From: a virus
DNA length: 23,200 bases
IMG/VR virus record: IMGVR_UViG_3300022413_000223
Span: 1-23,200 of that record
Reading direction: 5' to 3' (one strand)
How positions within the stretch are numbered: the first letter of the stretch is position 1; each line of letters starts with the position of its first letter. Below are positions 13,070 to 21,077 of this stretch, in pieces. The notes under the pieces are model-generated. The model worked only from the letters and a program-made list of their open reading frames with translations. It searched no databases and had not been told where the DNA came from. Position numbers and translations under genes: made by a program.

Positions 13070-16000
13070 CTAACTCCTAATCCTCCGGCGACCCGCGGGG
13101 ACCGCCTCGATCTCGAGTGACTCAAACGCCCAACGCCCGCGAGGCGTGGCGTCCATGATCTGATAGTAGACGTAGGAGCCGCGCACGCGGTCGAACACGT
13201 AGGCGTTCAGCCCCCTATCCTGGACTCGACTCCACTGCACGTCTCCCATGTCGTCAGCCGACGCTGCCACCAAAGCCTGGAGCTTCGCCCCGTCTTGGTC
13301 GCGGTCGAGCTCGAGCTGGCAGCGGTTGACTCGAGTCTCAGCACCCTCCGTAGAGAAGGGACCGATGAGCACACGACTCGCGATGCGGAACCCGTCATCG
13401 TCCGGGGCGTCGTCGTCAAAGTAGCGGATCCGTCCGTCCTCGCAGCCGACCAACAGGACCCGGTCGTCCTTGCCGTCAGCGTCCATCGAGTGCAGCGCAG
13501 TCGGCTGTACCGCCACGCTCGCCGAGTCGTCCTCCCACCAGCCGCCAGAGCCGACGGCCTCGTTTGCCTTCTTCTCCCAGAACCAGCGCCGGGTCTTGGT
13601 CCCATACGCCGTGTAGGGCACCTGGGCGACCATCAGGCCGTTGCGGCGGAAATCCCAGGCCATCTCGATGCGGTAGGCCCCGAAGTCCAGGTCGGCCAGC
13701 CTGCGCTCGATCCAGTGCTCGGATATCTCCACCGTGGTCGCGGTATCGGTGACGTAGATACCGCCCTTGGAGCCCATGAAGAATATCTGGCCGTCCGGCG
13801 AGCGCGCCCAGGGTGTGCCAAATGCCATCCCGATCTGGTCCGACACTAGCTGGGGCGGCGTCGCCCGGTCGCTCGAGGAGTGCACACCAAAGTCTCGAGC
13901 CGGGTCGCCCAGGATGGCGTGGATGCTCTTGTCCCCGCCGATGAGCAGCGTCTCATTGCTGGCCGGGATGACCGCCTGGATGATGTCCGCTAGACGCCCT
14001 GGGAAGGCCTGTAGGTCCAGGCTCCATGCCATCGAGGGATTGAGCACGGGCGGGAAGAAGTCCCAGCCCAGGGGATTACCGGCCTCGCTAGCGTAGATGT
14101 TGCGCGGGTCCTCGCGCGGCACCGTGATGATGCGGCCGTTCCACTTCTCAAGATGGATGAGCCTCTTAGGCACCTCCCCGCCGGCCTCGGCCTCCCAGTC
14201 GGTCAGCGTGTCCTCGAGCGGGTCATACACCTTGGAGCTGTACCCGTCGGTCATGTACAGCTTGCCGTACGCCTCGACGCTCGTGACATACGGGCTTAGC
14301 GGGTCGAACGCGCTCGCGCCGCCAGTCGGTGTAGTCACAGCCCCGCCGCGCGAGTCGAACGTCTTGACGTTGCCCTCGGACACCGCCACGCCTCGAGTCT
14401 GCCGCGGAGGACCAGCGGCGCCAGGAGTCGCGGCGAGCAGGCGCAGCTTGTGCACCGTCGGCTCTGTTGTCAGCCCCGCGTCATCGGTCGTTACAAAGAT
14501 GTGCTCGGGAGATGCCTCACCCGTTGGGGTAGAGCCGAACGTCGCGCTGTATGCCATCACGTCCTGAGAGAACGTGTAGCCAAACTTCTTAGTCGTCGAC
14601 CCGTCCCCGTTCCCCTGGCCGTCGTACTTCTCGAGATGCGCCGCCTGAGGGTTGTCGTTCGATATGGGGATGTAGACGTCGCCATCTGAGTCAACGCTAA
14701 TATTCGGCTGATTATAGCTAGGCTCATCCGTTGCGTCCGCGTTCACGACCCATGCGCCAAAGTCTCCTCCTGTTACGGTCTGCGTAACCCGCGTCAAAGC
14801 CCCGTCGGTCGTGATGCCGCCGTTGGGGGCGTCATCTAGACGTGTCGCCTCTACGTGCGTCGCTGCAACAGCCTCGTTCGAGGCGCGGAACAGGAACACT
14901 GAGGGGTCGGACAGCGCCTCGACGATGTTGATTTCCGCCGTCAAGTTCAGCGCCGCCGCCGTGGCAGAGCCCGCGATGAGAACCTCACGGTAAGTCGCTG
15001 TAATCGGAGTCCCCGAGAGGGTCGTCTGGAATACGAACCTCACCTCAGGGTTCACGCCGTCGTTCAGCGTAAAACTCTCGCCCGGCGCAGGGGCCGCGCC
15101 AGCACCCCCTAGGCCTAAATCCCACTCGGCCCCTACAGGGACCTTGTACGTCGTGCCCGCGTCGATGACCTTGCGGAAGATGGGCTCGAGGTCCGTGTCT
15201 GTCGTGGACACCCTCTGCCCGACTGTGAGCAGGTCCCCGGATGTATCGATGGCCACCGCGAACCCAACTCCGGGGCCGGCGAACGCCCATGAGAGCGCAC
15301 CTGCCTCGGGTTGGAACTTAGCTAGGACGGGGTCGGGGCTGTTGAGGATCAGCGTGTCCGGGTCGACGCCGGGCGGAGTGGTGCCCGAGTAGAGCCCACC
15401 GTCTATGGGTGTACCCGGCGGGTTGTTTGTCGACGACCACGGATGTGCAGTGAGCAGGATGTGAGAGATGCCCCACTTGTGCGCGAGATATCCCTCGATG
15501 CGCTCGATCTCGTCCTCGGTGAGCGGCGTGTCGTGCGGCGTGACGCTCGTATCGCCAAGGACGGTTACCCACTCGGCGAACTGGCCAAAAAAGCTCCGGT
15601 ATCCGTCGTGTTGCGTTCCGGGCCTAGTGTCGTACACGTCGGCATCGGGGTTCGCAGACTGCTCCGACCGGGGGCCGCCGATAGTCGTTCGAGTGTTCTC
15701 GCCGCTCCAGCTCTCATCCTCTGGGATGATGAACGCGTTGTCGACCCTCTCGCCGTTGACCCGGAACTCGCCAGTGTTCCCTGCGCCGTTGAAGATGAAC
15801 GACACAACAGCAGAGTGCACATCGTTCACCGAGCCGTTCGCATCCTCAGCAAATCCGCCACCCGGCCCGCCCGCTACGCTGTGCAGGATGGTCCCGTTAG
15901 GGCCATTGCCGCCCGTCGCGCCAGGCGCCTCGATGACAATCCCGCCGGGGCTGTTCGGCGCAAACTCAAGCTCCGAGTTCGGGTTCTGCGCGTTCATCAG

Positions 16001-17353
16001 AATCCCAAACGACTGACGAGGAGACTTCTGGAACGCGAAGACGTTGATGTCCTCCTGGTTCAAGTCGGGACGCACGACGAAGAACACGCCCCATGTACCG
16101 CCGGCAAAGCCCGGTATCGCCCCGCGCTGGGCGGGCATCGCGTCGGTCGCGGTCTCTTTGTTGTCCTCTGCTGAGTTCGGCTTGCTCGAGAGGATCTCTC
16201 CACCGAACGCATTGCCGCCGATGGTGCGGTCGCCGTCGAAGATGATGGACGGCTTGTTCCCAATCCCCTGCGCCTTGTATGACGGCACACCGCGCCGGTC
16301 GTCCCCTATGCCCGTCCGGGTCTTGAGCGGCCGGTTCGTAGCGTCGGTGACCTCGGGGAAGATGTCATAGAACGGGTCGACTCGCGTGTCCTCCATGACA
16401 CGCACCCGGTCCAGGTCTGCGAAGCCCGTCAGGCGCTCGGCGTCGACGTGGTAGTGAACCCGCTGGTCGCCATTGACGACATCGCGCGGGGTCCAGCCGA
16501 TTGATGTCTCCGTGAAGTTGTCCGAGCTCGGAGTCGAGCCGCGAAGGTTGTTCTTCTCCGATGTGACGATAATCGACCCATCGTTCTGTACAGCTAGGTC
16601 GTTGACGGGGTACGGCGCGCCTCTGTCCCACACCCGATAGGGGCGGGGTGTCGTGACGTCGTACATCGCCAGCTTGGAGAACGTGTCGCCCTCGTCGTAG
16701 TCCTCGACCACGTACAGGAGCCCGTGCCGCACGGCGATGCTCTTAGCCGCGCCCTCGAGCCTCAGGGGCCAAAAGTCCTGGTCGCTGAGCTCGTACTGGC
16801 TGTCCTCGTTGCGGCTGAACCGCCAGACCTTGCCCAGCGAGCCCTCGCTAGATGTCGCAGCTACGTACAGCTGGTCGAGCTCGTCAATGAGCAGCTTGCG
16901 AATCAGCTCGTCGGTGTCCTCCACAGGGATCGGTATCGTGTCGATGATCTCCATGGCCGAGTTCATCTTCAAGACGACGCTGCCGCCGTCCAGGACGAAC
17001 ACGTTGCCACCCTGGTCTACCGCGCTGGCGAACGCCGCGCCCGATGCGGTCCTATGACTGCCCTCGCTCGTGATGACCTGCGGCGTTACCAGCGTGTTCG
17101 CAACCGAGGTCAGCTCGGTATAGGAGACGCGGGGCGCCTCGAATGAGACACTCGAGAGTTCCTGTACCGGGGCCCCCGCTGAGCTCACCGGGTCCAGTAG
17201 GAACCTGCGCATACCCGCACGCTGCGCCCCGCGTAGACGTCCCGTCTTAGGGTCCTCTGCCCGCACGTTACGTGCGTCTCGAGTCGACCCAGGCACCTGC
17301 TCGCTAAACGCCAGCTCCTCTGAGATGCCCTTGATGGGGAACGGGATCTTCAT
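13070..17353 (-). CDS. Very large tail-nozzle-like protein with inserted LamG-like domain
   Basis: 1427 residues, much longer than the T7 tail nozzle protein (about 800). The N-terminus (PFPIKGISEELAFSEQVPGST) and the C-terminal half (about 980-1420: RLIHLEKWNGRIITVP, NIYASEAGNPLGW, TLLIGGDKSIHAILGD, GGIYVTDTATT, NGLMVAQVPY) match the beta-propeller pattern of nozzle and DNA-stabilisation proteins. Residues 100-340 also look propeller-like. About 345-640 form an inserted LamG-like sandwich (FDGDRTIGG, WGVFFVVRPD, NGERVDNAF), ending in EIERIEGYLAHKWGI...HPW, a signature common after such domains. Another beta-rich insertion follows (750-870). It probably forms the tail exit tube, with the LamG-like part facing out for receptor or sugar binding. 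Start overlaps the adaptor stop (ATGA). Confidence 0.75.
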   Translation of the reverse strand: MKIPFPIKGISEELAFSEQVPGSTRDARNVRAEDPKTGRLRGAQRAGMRRFLLDPVSSAGAPVQELSSVSFEAPRVSYTELTSVANTLVTPQVITSEGSHRTASGAAFASAVDQGGNVFVLDGGSVVLKMNSAMEIIDTIPIPVEDTDELIRKLLIDELDQLYVAATSSEGSLGKVWRFSRNEDSQYELSDQDFWPLRLEGAAKSIAVRHGLLYVVEDYDEGDTFSKLAMYDVTTPRPYRVWDRGAPYPVNDLAVQNDGSIIVTSEKNNLRGSTPSSDNFTETSIGWTPRDVVNGDQRVHYHVDAERLTGFADLDRVRVMEDTRVDPFYDIFPEVTDATNRPLKTRTGIGDDRRGVPSYKAQGIGNKPSIIFDGDRTIGGNAFGGEILSSKPNSAEDNKETATDAMPAQRGAIPGFAGGTWGVFFVVRPDLNQEDINVFAFQKSPRQSFGILMNAQNPNSELEFAPNSPGGIVIEAPGATGGNGPNGTILHSVAGGPGGGFAEDANGSVNDVHSAVVSFIFNGAGNTGEFRVNGERVDNAFIIPEDESWSGENTRTTIGGPRSEQSANPDADVYDTRPGTQHDGYRSFFGQFAEWVTVLGDTSVTPHDTPLTEDEIERIEGYLAHKWGISHILLTAHPWSSTNNPPGTPIDGGLYSGTTPPGVDPDTLILNSPDPVLAKFQPEAGALSWAFAGPGVGFAVAIDTSGDLLTVGQRVSTTDTDLEPIFRKVIDAGTTYKVPVGAEWDLGLGGAGAAPAPGESFTLNDGVNPEVRFVFQTTLSGTPITATYREVLIAGSATAAALNLTAEINIVEALSDPSVFLFRASNEAVAATHVEATRLDDAPNGGITTDGALTRVTQTVTGGDFGAWVVNADATDEPSYNQPNISVDSDGDVYIPISNDNPQAAHLEKYDGQGNGDGSTTKKFGYTFSQDVMAYSATFGSTPTGEASPEHIFVTTDDAGLTTEPTVHKLRLLAATPGAAGPPRQTRGVAVSEGNVKTFDSRGGAVTTPTGGASAFDPLSPYVTSVEAYGKLYMTDGYSSKVYDPLEDTLTDWEAEAGGEVPKRLIHLEKWNGRIITVPREDPRNIYASEAGNPLGWDFFPPVLNPSMAWSLDLQAFPGRLADIIQAVIPASNETLLIGGDKSIHAILGDPARDFGVHSSSDRATPPQLVSDQIGMAFGTPWARSPDGQIFFMGSKGGIYVTDTATTVEISEHWIERRLADLDFGAYRIEMAWDFRRNGLMVAQVPYTAYGTKTRRWFWEKKANEAVGSGGWWEDDSASVAVQPTALHSMDADGKDDRVLLVGCEDGRIRYFDDDAPDDDGFRIASRVLIGPFSTEGAETRVNRCQLELDRDQDGAKLQALVAASADDMGDVQWSRVQDRGLNAYVFDRVRGSYVYYQIMDATPRGRWAFESLEIEAVPAGRRRIRS
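15434..16321 (-). other. LamG-like domain inserted in the tail nozzle protein
   Basis: Residues 345-640. It is a concanavalin-like beta sandwich by pattern, closing with LTEDEIERIEGYLAHKWGIS (611-630), the helix typically found after LamG-like domains. Both sides are beta-propeller-like sequence, which suggests an insertion within the tail protein. Confidence 0.6.
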
Positions 17354-18072
17354 CAGCTAGGAGCCTGTACGCTGTCCCAGTTCCAGTGATAGTCCGGTCG
17401 CGGGGACAGGTGCACAGCACCGCCCTCGATGCGGCCCAGGGAGCGCTGCATCTTCTCGTCGACCATCTCGACCGCGCGCCACATCTGGCTAAGCTGCAGC
17501 CGCTCGAGACGCTCCTCCACCTCGCCGCCCGCGTCCTCCTCTACGAGGCCCTTGGCGTACGCGCGGATAGCCTGGATATATACCCCCTCCATCCACTGAG
17601 GGATCGGCAGGACCGTCTCGTCCTCTTTGGCGCGGGGCCAGGTGGCGTGATACCAGATGGTGAAGAACCCGGTCTGCACCGTCGTGAACGCTGGCCAGAC
17701 GCGCAGGATGGGCACACGCACCCCGCCCGTGACGGGCTCCATGTAGGACAGCACGCCCTTGTACTGATAGCTCGTCGCCACCGGTGTGGTCTCGAGCGCG
17801 AGCAGCTCCGTCGGGCCTGTGAGCTGCATCGTGTTTGTGAGGTTGTCCGCGGGGAAGATGCGCACGACGGCGCGCAGGTCCGCGGGTAGGTGGATAAGTG
17901 TCCCCACCTCCGTATCGAGCGATGCGGTCGAGTTCTCGAGGAACCTCCACTCGCGCGTGTTCACCAGCCAATCACCGGCCAGGCCGGCAATCTCATTCGA
18001 TGAGAACCCCGACGGGCTGCCGCCCAGCGTGGACTCCACGATCTTTGCCGCTCTGCCTAGTGTGAGTGTCAT
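17353..18072 (-). CDS. Tail adaptor protein (T7 gp11-like role)
   Basis: A 239-residue protein placed between decoration and nozzle genes, where podoviruses encode the tail tube A or adaptor protein that joins the portal to the nozzle. The N-terminal half has helices (AAKIVESTLGG, GLAGDWLVNTREWRFLEN) followed by TLIHLPADLRAVVRIFPAD, a pattern common in this family. A beta-rich middle (about 85-150) leads to a helical C-terminal part (PQWMEGVYIQAIRAYAKGL to VDEKMQRSLGRIEGG). No Shine-Dalgarno sequence is visible before the ATG; instead a stable hairpin ends eight bases upstream. The stop overlaps the nozzle gene start. Confidence 0.7.
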   Translation of the reverse strand: MTLTLGRAAKIVESTLGGSPSGFSSNEIAGLAGDWLVNTREWRFLENSTASLDTEVGTLIHLPADLRAVVRIFPADNLTNTMQLTGPTELLALETTPVATSYQYKGVLSYMEPVTGGVRVPILRVWPAFTTVQTGFFTIWYHATWPRAKEDETVLPIPQWMEGVYIQAIRAYAKGLVEEDAGGEVEERLERLQLSQMWRAVEMVDEKMQRSLGRIEGGAVHLSPRPDYHWNWDSVQAPS

Positions 18073-18080
18073 GGGTGGTG

Positions 18081-18104
18081 GGGCGGGGACCGAAGCCCCC
18101 GCCC
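18081..18104 (-). promoter_or_regulatory. C(UUCG)G hairpin between decoration and adaptor genes
   Basis: In the leftward transcript GGGCGGGGGC and GTCCCCGCCC pair over 10 bp (one G-U) and are capped by the very stable C(UUCG)G tetraloop. It follows the decoration gene stop by about 14 bases and ends 8 bases before the adaptor ATG. There is no T run, so it is more likely an RNA-end stabiliser, partial terminator or translation control element. Confidence 0.65.
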
Positions 18105-18118
18105 GTATCAGCTAGGGA

Positions 18119-18589
18119 TCAGGAAACAAACTGACCGAAGCCACGAAGGCCGTCGACGTAGACGCTCGCCAGGCCGCCGGATTCGTCCGCCTGGGCAATC
18201 GCCCAGTAGTACTCGCCGGCTGCGGGGGTCGAGTCAAACGCGCCCGTGATGGCTGCAACGAGGGGTTCGTCCTCGAGGTCGCCCGTCGTGCACGCCGCGG
18301 TGGTCGTTCCGCGAATCATCACCTTGAGGTCCGCGTTATCCGCGACGGCCTCAAGGCAAACGCCGAAGATCAGCTTTAGCTTGATTCCGGCTGCAGTGGG
18401 GACAACCACGTTGCCCCACACTGAGTTTGCCCCGCCGGTAAAGGTGCTTACGTCACCGTCACCCCGAAGCAGGTCGAACTGCACCACGTCACCGACGACA
18501 GTTGCCGCACCTGTGCGGTTTGTCGCGATAACAACGTACTCACCCGGCGGCTCGATACCGTGGGGAGCCTGTACTCCAATGTCATGCAT
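18119..18589 (-). CDS. Probable head decoration protein
   Basis: A 156-residue protein directly after the major capsid gene. It is beta-rich (GEYVVIATNRTGAATVVGDVVQFDL, GIKLKLIFGVCLEAVADNADLKVMIRG, AAGEYYWAIAQADESG, ASVYVDGLRGFGQFVS) and resembles small head decoration or stabilising proteins encoded after phage capsid genes. I chose the ATG at 18589, because AAGGAG in the minus strand lies six bases before it; the adjacent ATG at 18592 is also possible. A longer version from 18655 would overlap the capsid gene. The strong ribosome binding site fits a protein made in large amounts. Confidence 0.65.
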   Translation of the reverse strand: MHDIGVQAPHGIEPPGEYVVIATNRTGAATVVGDVVQFDLLRGDGDVSTFTGGANSVWGNVVVPTAAGIKLKLIFGVCLEAVADNADLKVMIRGTTTAACTTGDLEDEPLVAAITGAFDSTPAAGEYYWAIAQADESGGLASVYVDGLRGFGQFVS

Positions 18590-18600
18590 CATTAACTCCT

Positions 18601-19755
18601 TTAGGTGAGCGTTGCAGACGGGTAAACGATGCCGAGACGGCGGCGAGAGTCGCAACGCCAGTTGTACCAGCTGTCATACCAGAGGACCTGAGTGTCAGGC
18701 TGGTTCGGGTGCGTCAGATAGCCTTCCGGGTGCGGCACGCAGTACTTCGTGGTGTGGTAGACGGGATATACCCAATCACCGTTCCACCAGAAGTAGCGCG
18801 GACCTGCTGCGTTAGCGTTGGCCTGATCGGTGAAGCCGCTCGAGCCGTCGTCGTAAATGGCCGCCGTATCAAGCGCGGCCCAGTACATGATGTCGATGCC
18901 GGCATACTTGATGTTCGAGTACGCCGGATCCTGGTGACCGCCCTGAGCGAGGTTGTCGTTCGAGCGACGTGCACCTTCCTGGTAGTTCGTACGGCCTTCC
19001 TTGTCGGTCGTGATGAAGTACTTGCCACTAGACTTCGTGGCGTACTCCTCGCGACCCGGGAGGGTGTCGAAGTGAACGTCGATGAGCATGTCATCGAACG
19101 CCCCCCACAGGTCCCATCCAGCCCCGGCTCCGGTCGCGGGAAGCTGCGCGTAAGTGCCCTGCTGGGGAACCCACTTGGGGAAGGTCGCCGGGGCGAGACC
19201 CTGGATAACCGAGTACCCATTGAGCAGCCCGTTTGTCGCCTCGTTGTTGAAGACGATCAGAGAGTTCGGATCGGTACCGCCCGCGACCTCCATGGTGTTG
19301 GGGTCCGGCAGCGCCGCCATCGCGGTCTCCATGGTGTTAATCTTCGACGTCCACATGCGCATCTCCTTCGCATACTTCACTGAGAAGTACACGTCGAAGG
19401 CCGCCTCGGCCGTCATACCAGACACCTGGAGGTCGATCTCCTTGTCTACGTGCGCGGTGTGGTCACGCAAGAACCTCCACGGGATCGCGTTGTCCGTGAT
19501 CACCTGAGGGTTGCGCGGGCTCGCCTTGGCGCCGGGCAGGTAGAACTCTGCCGTCGACTCCTCGTCGAACATCACCGTGCCCTTGATGTCGTTACCACCT
19601 TGCAACGACTTGGAGAGGTTGGCGTCCTTCGTGAACCTGCGCAGCAGGTACGAGCGCGCCGTGCTCTCGTTCAGAATACCTTCTTCGCCAGTGATGTAGA
19701 CCGGTCCTGTACCCAGGTCCCAATCCGCATAGCTGGGAAGTGCCGTGCCAGACAT
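18601..19755 (-). CDS. Major capsid protein
   Basis: A 384-residue protein in the standard place after portal and scaffold. It has the size and look of a phage major capsid subunit: an extended N-terminal arm (about 1-60, LPSYADWDLGTGPVYITGEE), a helical middle (DVYFSVKYAKEMRMWTSKINTM, about 130-150) and an aromatic, beta-rich C-terminal part (YFWWNGDWVYPVYHTTKY and WYDSWYNWRCDSRRRLGIVY, about 318-380). No maturation protease site is clear. The ATG has GGAGG five bases upstream, a strong site that fits the most abundant virion protein. It is separated from the scaffold gene by 24 bases, the longest gap in this part. HK97 fold is the expected one but cannot be proven here. Confidence 0.8.
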   Translation of the reverse strand: MSGTALPSYADWDLGTGPVYITGEEGILNESTARSYLLRRFTKDANLSKSLQGGNDIKGTVMFDEESTAEFYLPGAKASPRNPQVITDNAIPWRFLRDHTAHVDKEIDLQVSGMTAEAAFDVYFSVKYAKEMRMWTSKINTMETAMAALPDPNTMEVAGGTDPNSLIVFNNEATNGLLNGYSVIQGLAPATFPKWVPQQGTYAQLPATGAGAGWDLWGAFDDMLIDVHFDTLPGREEYATKSSGKYFITTDKEGRTNYQEGARRSNDNLAQGGHQDPAYSNIKYAGIDIMYWAALDTAAIYDDGSSGFTDQANANAAGPRYFWWNGDWVYPVYHTTKYCVPHPEGYLTHPNQPDTQVLWYDSWYNWRCDSRRRLGIVYPSATLT

Positions 19756-19779
19756 TTATGCCTCCGTTGTCACAGCTGT

Positions 19780-20751
19780 TTACCTCGGCGTCATCTCCAT
19801 GAACTTTGCGTACGCCCGCTCCTTCGGAGTCGAGGGAGTCGGCACGTCGCGCGTCGTCGTCACGGGGGTCAACTGACCCGACGCTCGAGCCTTATCACGT
19901 TTACGGTTGTCTTTGACCGGCGTACGAGGGCCGCGACCGAGGCCCAGGAGGTAGGCCTTCTTCATCAGCGAACTCACGTTCTGGGGGCCATAGTCCCCCG
20001 TCCTCAAAAGGCTCTCGACCTCCGGACGGATCTTGGCCTCGTACACCGCATCATCGACTAGCTCGGGGTGACTCCCCCCAAGCTCCACTCGGGCCCGGTC
20101 AATCAGCAGGCGCCCCTGGGCCTCTGCCTCGTTACCCTCTCGCTGCGAGCGCTCCTGGGAGAGCTTCGCCTCGAGCCGGCTTTCGGCATCGCCCACGGCC
20201 GCCTGGATGATCTTCACCAGGTCCTTCTGCGCGTGCTCCGTGTCGCCCTCGTCCAGACGCTTGATGAAGGGTGAGACCAGTGCTTCGAGATCTATCGAGG
20301 GGGAGGCTTCCGGCACGGCCGTTTGGGAAGACGCCTCTGTCTCGCTTGCACTGGACGCCTTCTGGGCATCCTTGATTGCTCGGACTTCACGGTCACGCTC
20401 AGCTCTGGCCTCCTTGGCTTTCGCCGCGGCATCCAAGAGCTGCGCCGGAGATAGTGCATCGACCACCTCCGGTGTAAGTACAGGGGAGCGCAGCGCCTCA
20501 GCGCGCGCCTCCCGGAGCTCGTCCTCGTCGAACTCCACGTCGGCCTCAGGCTCCGGCGCCTTCTCGGCTGCCGGCTTGGGCGGCTCTGGCTTAGGCTTAG
20601 CCTCTGGCTCAGTGCGCGCCGGGGTCACATCGCCATCGCCCGCGAACAGCTCGTTGAGCGCGGGGTTATCCGCCGCGGGACCGGCAAGCTTGGTAAACGC
20701 CTCTTTCGCCTTGGCCTTGGCTTCACTGATCTGCGGTTCTGATTCTGCCAT
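19780..20751 (-). CDS. Capsid scaffolding protein
   Basis: A 323-residue protein between the small head protein and the major capsid gene. It is highly charged and Ala/Glu/Lys/Pro-rich: an N-terminal disordered part (about 40-70, EPEAKPKPEPPKPAAEKAPE), an acidic segment (VEFDEDELREARAEALRS), long helices and a likely coiled coil (about 165-230, DLVKIIQAAVGDAESRLEAKL), and a basic C-terminus (about 280-323) which in scaffolds usually contacts the capsid protein. No protease motif is seen, so a separate prohead protease would have to lie elsewhere or be absent. Its start overlaps the previous stop (TAATG). Confidence 0.75.
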   Translation of the reverse strand: MAESEPQISEAKAKAKEAFTKLAGPAADNPALNELFAGDGDVTPARTEPEAKPKPEPPKPAAEKAPEPEADVEFDEDELREARAEALRSPVLTPEVVDALSPAQLLDAAAKAKEARAERDREVRAIKDAQKASSASETEASSQTAVPEASPSIDLEALVSPFIKRLDEGDTEHAQKDLVKIIQAAVGDAESRLEAKLSQERSQREGNEAEAQGRLLIDRARVELGGSHPELVDDAVYEAKIRPEVESLLRTGDYGPQNVSSLMKKAYLLGLGRGPRTPVKDNRKRDKARASGQLTPVTTTRDVPTPSTPKERAYAKFMEMTPR

Positions 20752-21077
20752 TAGATGATGTCGTCCAGAGTGTGGACGGGCTCCTCGTGGGTATCGGCGG
20801 ACTTCATGCAGAAGTCCTCCTTGCTGCGATCGTTGTTGAACCCAGGCGTGCCGTCCTTCAGGTAGAAGTCAGCGCCCGGATAATTGCGCGGCAGGCTGCG
20901 AGCAATCGTGTAGCCGCTGATGGGCTGAATCTGCAGGTAGCCGCGGCTCTCGACGATGCGTCTGAGCTTGCGGCCCTTGCGCTGGATGATGTCGCCAAAG
21001 TCAACAGCCTCGGTCATCGGCATCTCCACCATGACCGTCTCGCCGCTATCAACGTCCTCGAATGAATACTGGACCAT
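20751..21077 (-). CDS. Small conserved-looking head-module protein
   Basis: A 108-residue protein between portal and scaffold. The N-terminus (YSFEDVDSGETVMVEMPMTE, 4-23, then DFGDIIQRKGRKLRRIVE) resembles the beta-ribbon start of FmdB-like small proteins often found beside phage portal genes, but without the paired cysteines that bind zinc there. The C-terminal half (GADFYLKDGTPGFNNDRSKEDF) is polar and ends acidic. ATGA overlap with the portal stop and TAATG overlap with the scaffold start show tight coupling. Function is unknown; an assembly or chaperone role is a guess. Confidence 0.6.
   Translation of the reverse strand: MVQYSFEDVDSGETVMVEMPMTEAVDFGDIIQRKGRKLRRIVESRGYLQIQPISGYTIARSLPRNYPGADFYLKDGTPGFNNDRSKEDFCMKSADTHEEPVHTLDDII

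Noticed and set aside
15443-16174. Rightward open frame of 243 codons
   Set aside because: Antisense of the LamG-like insertion of the nozzle gene, without domain-like sequence or ribosome binding site.
18593-18655. Longer start of the decoration gene
   Set aside because: It would overlap the capsid gene; a very good Shine-Dalgarno sequence precedes the ATG at 18589.
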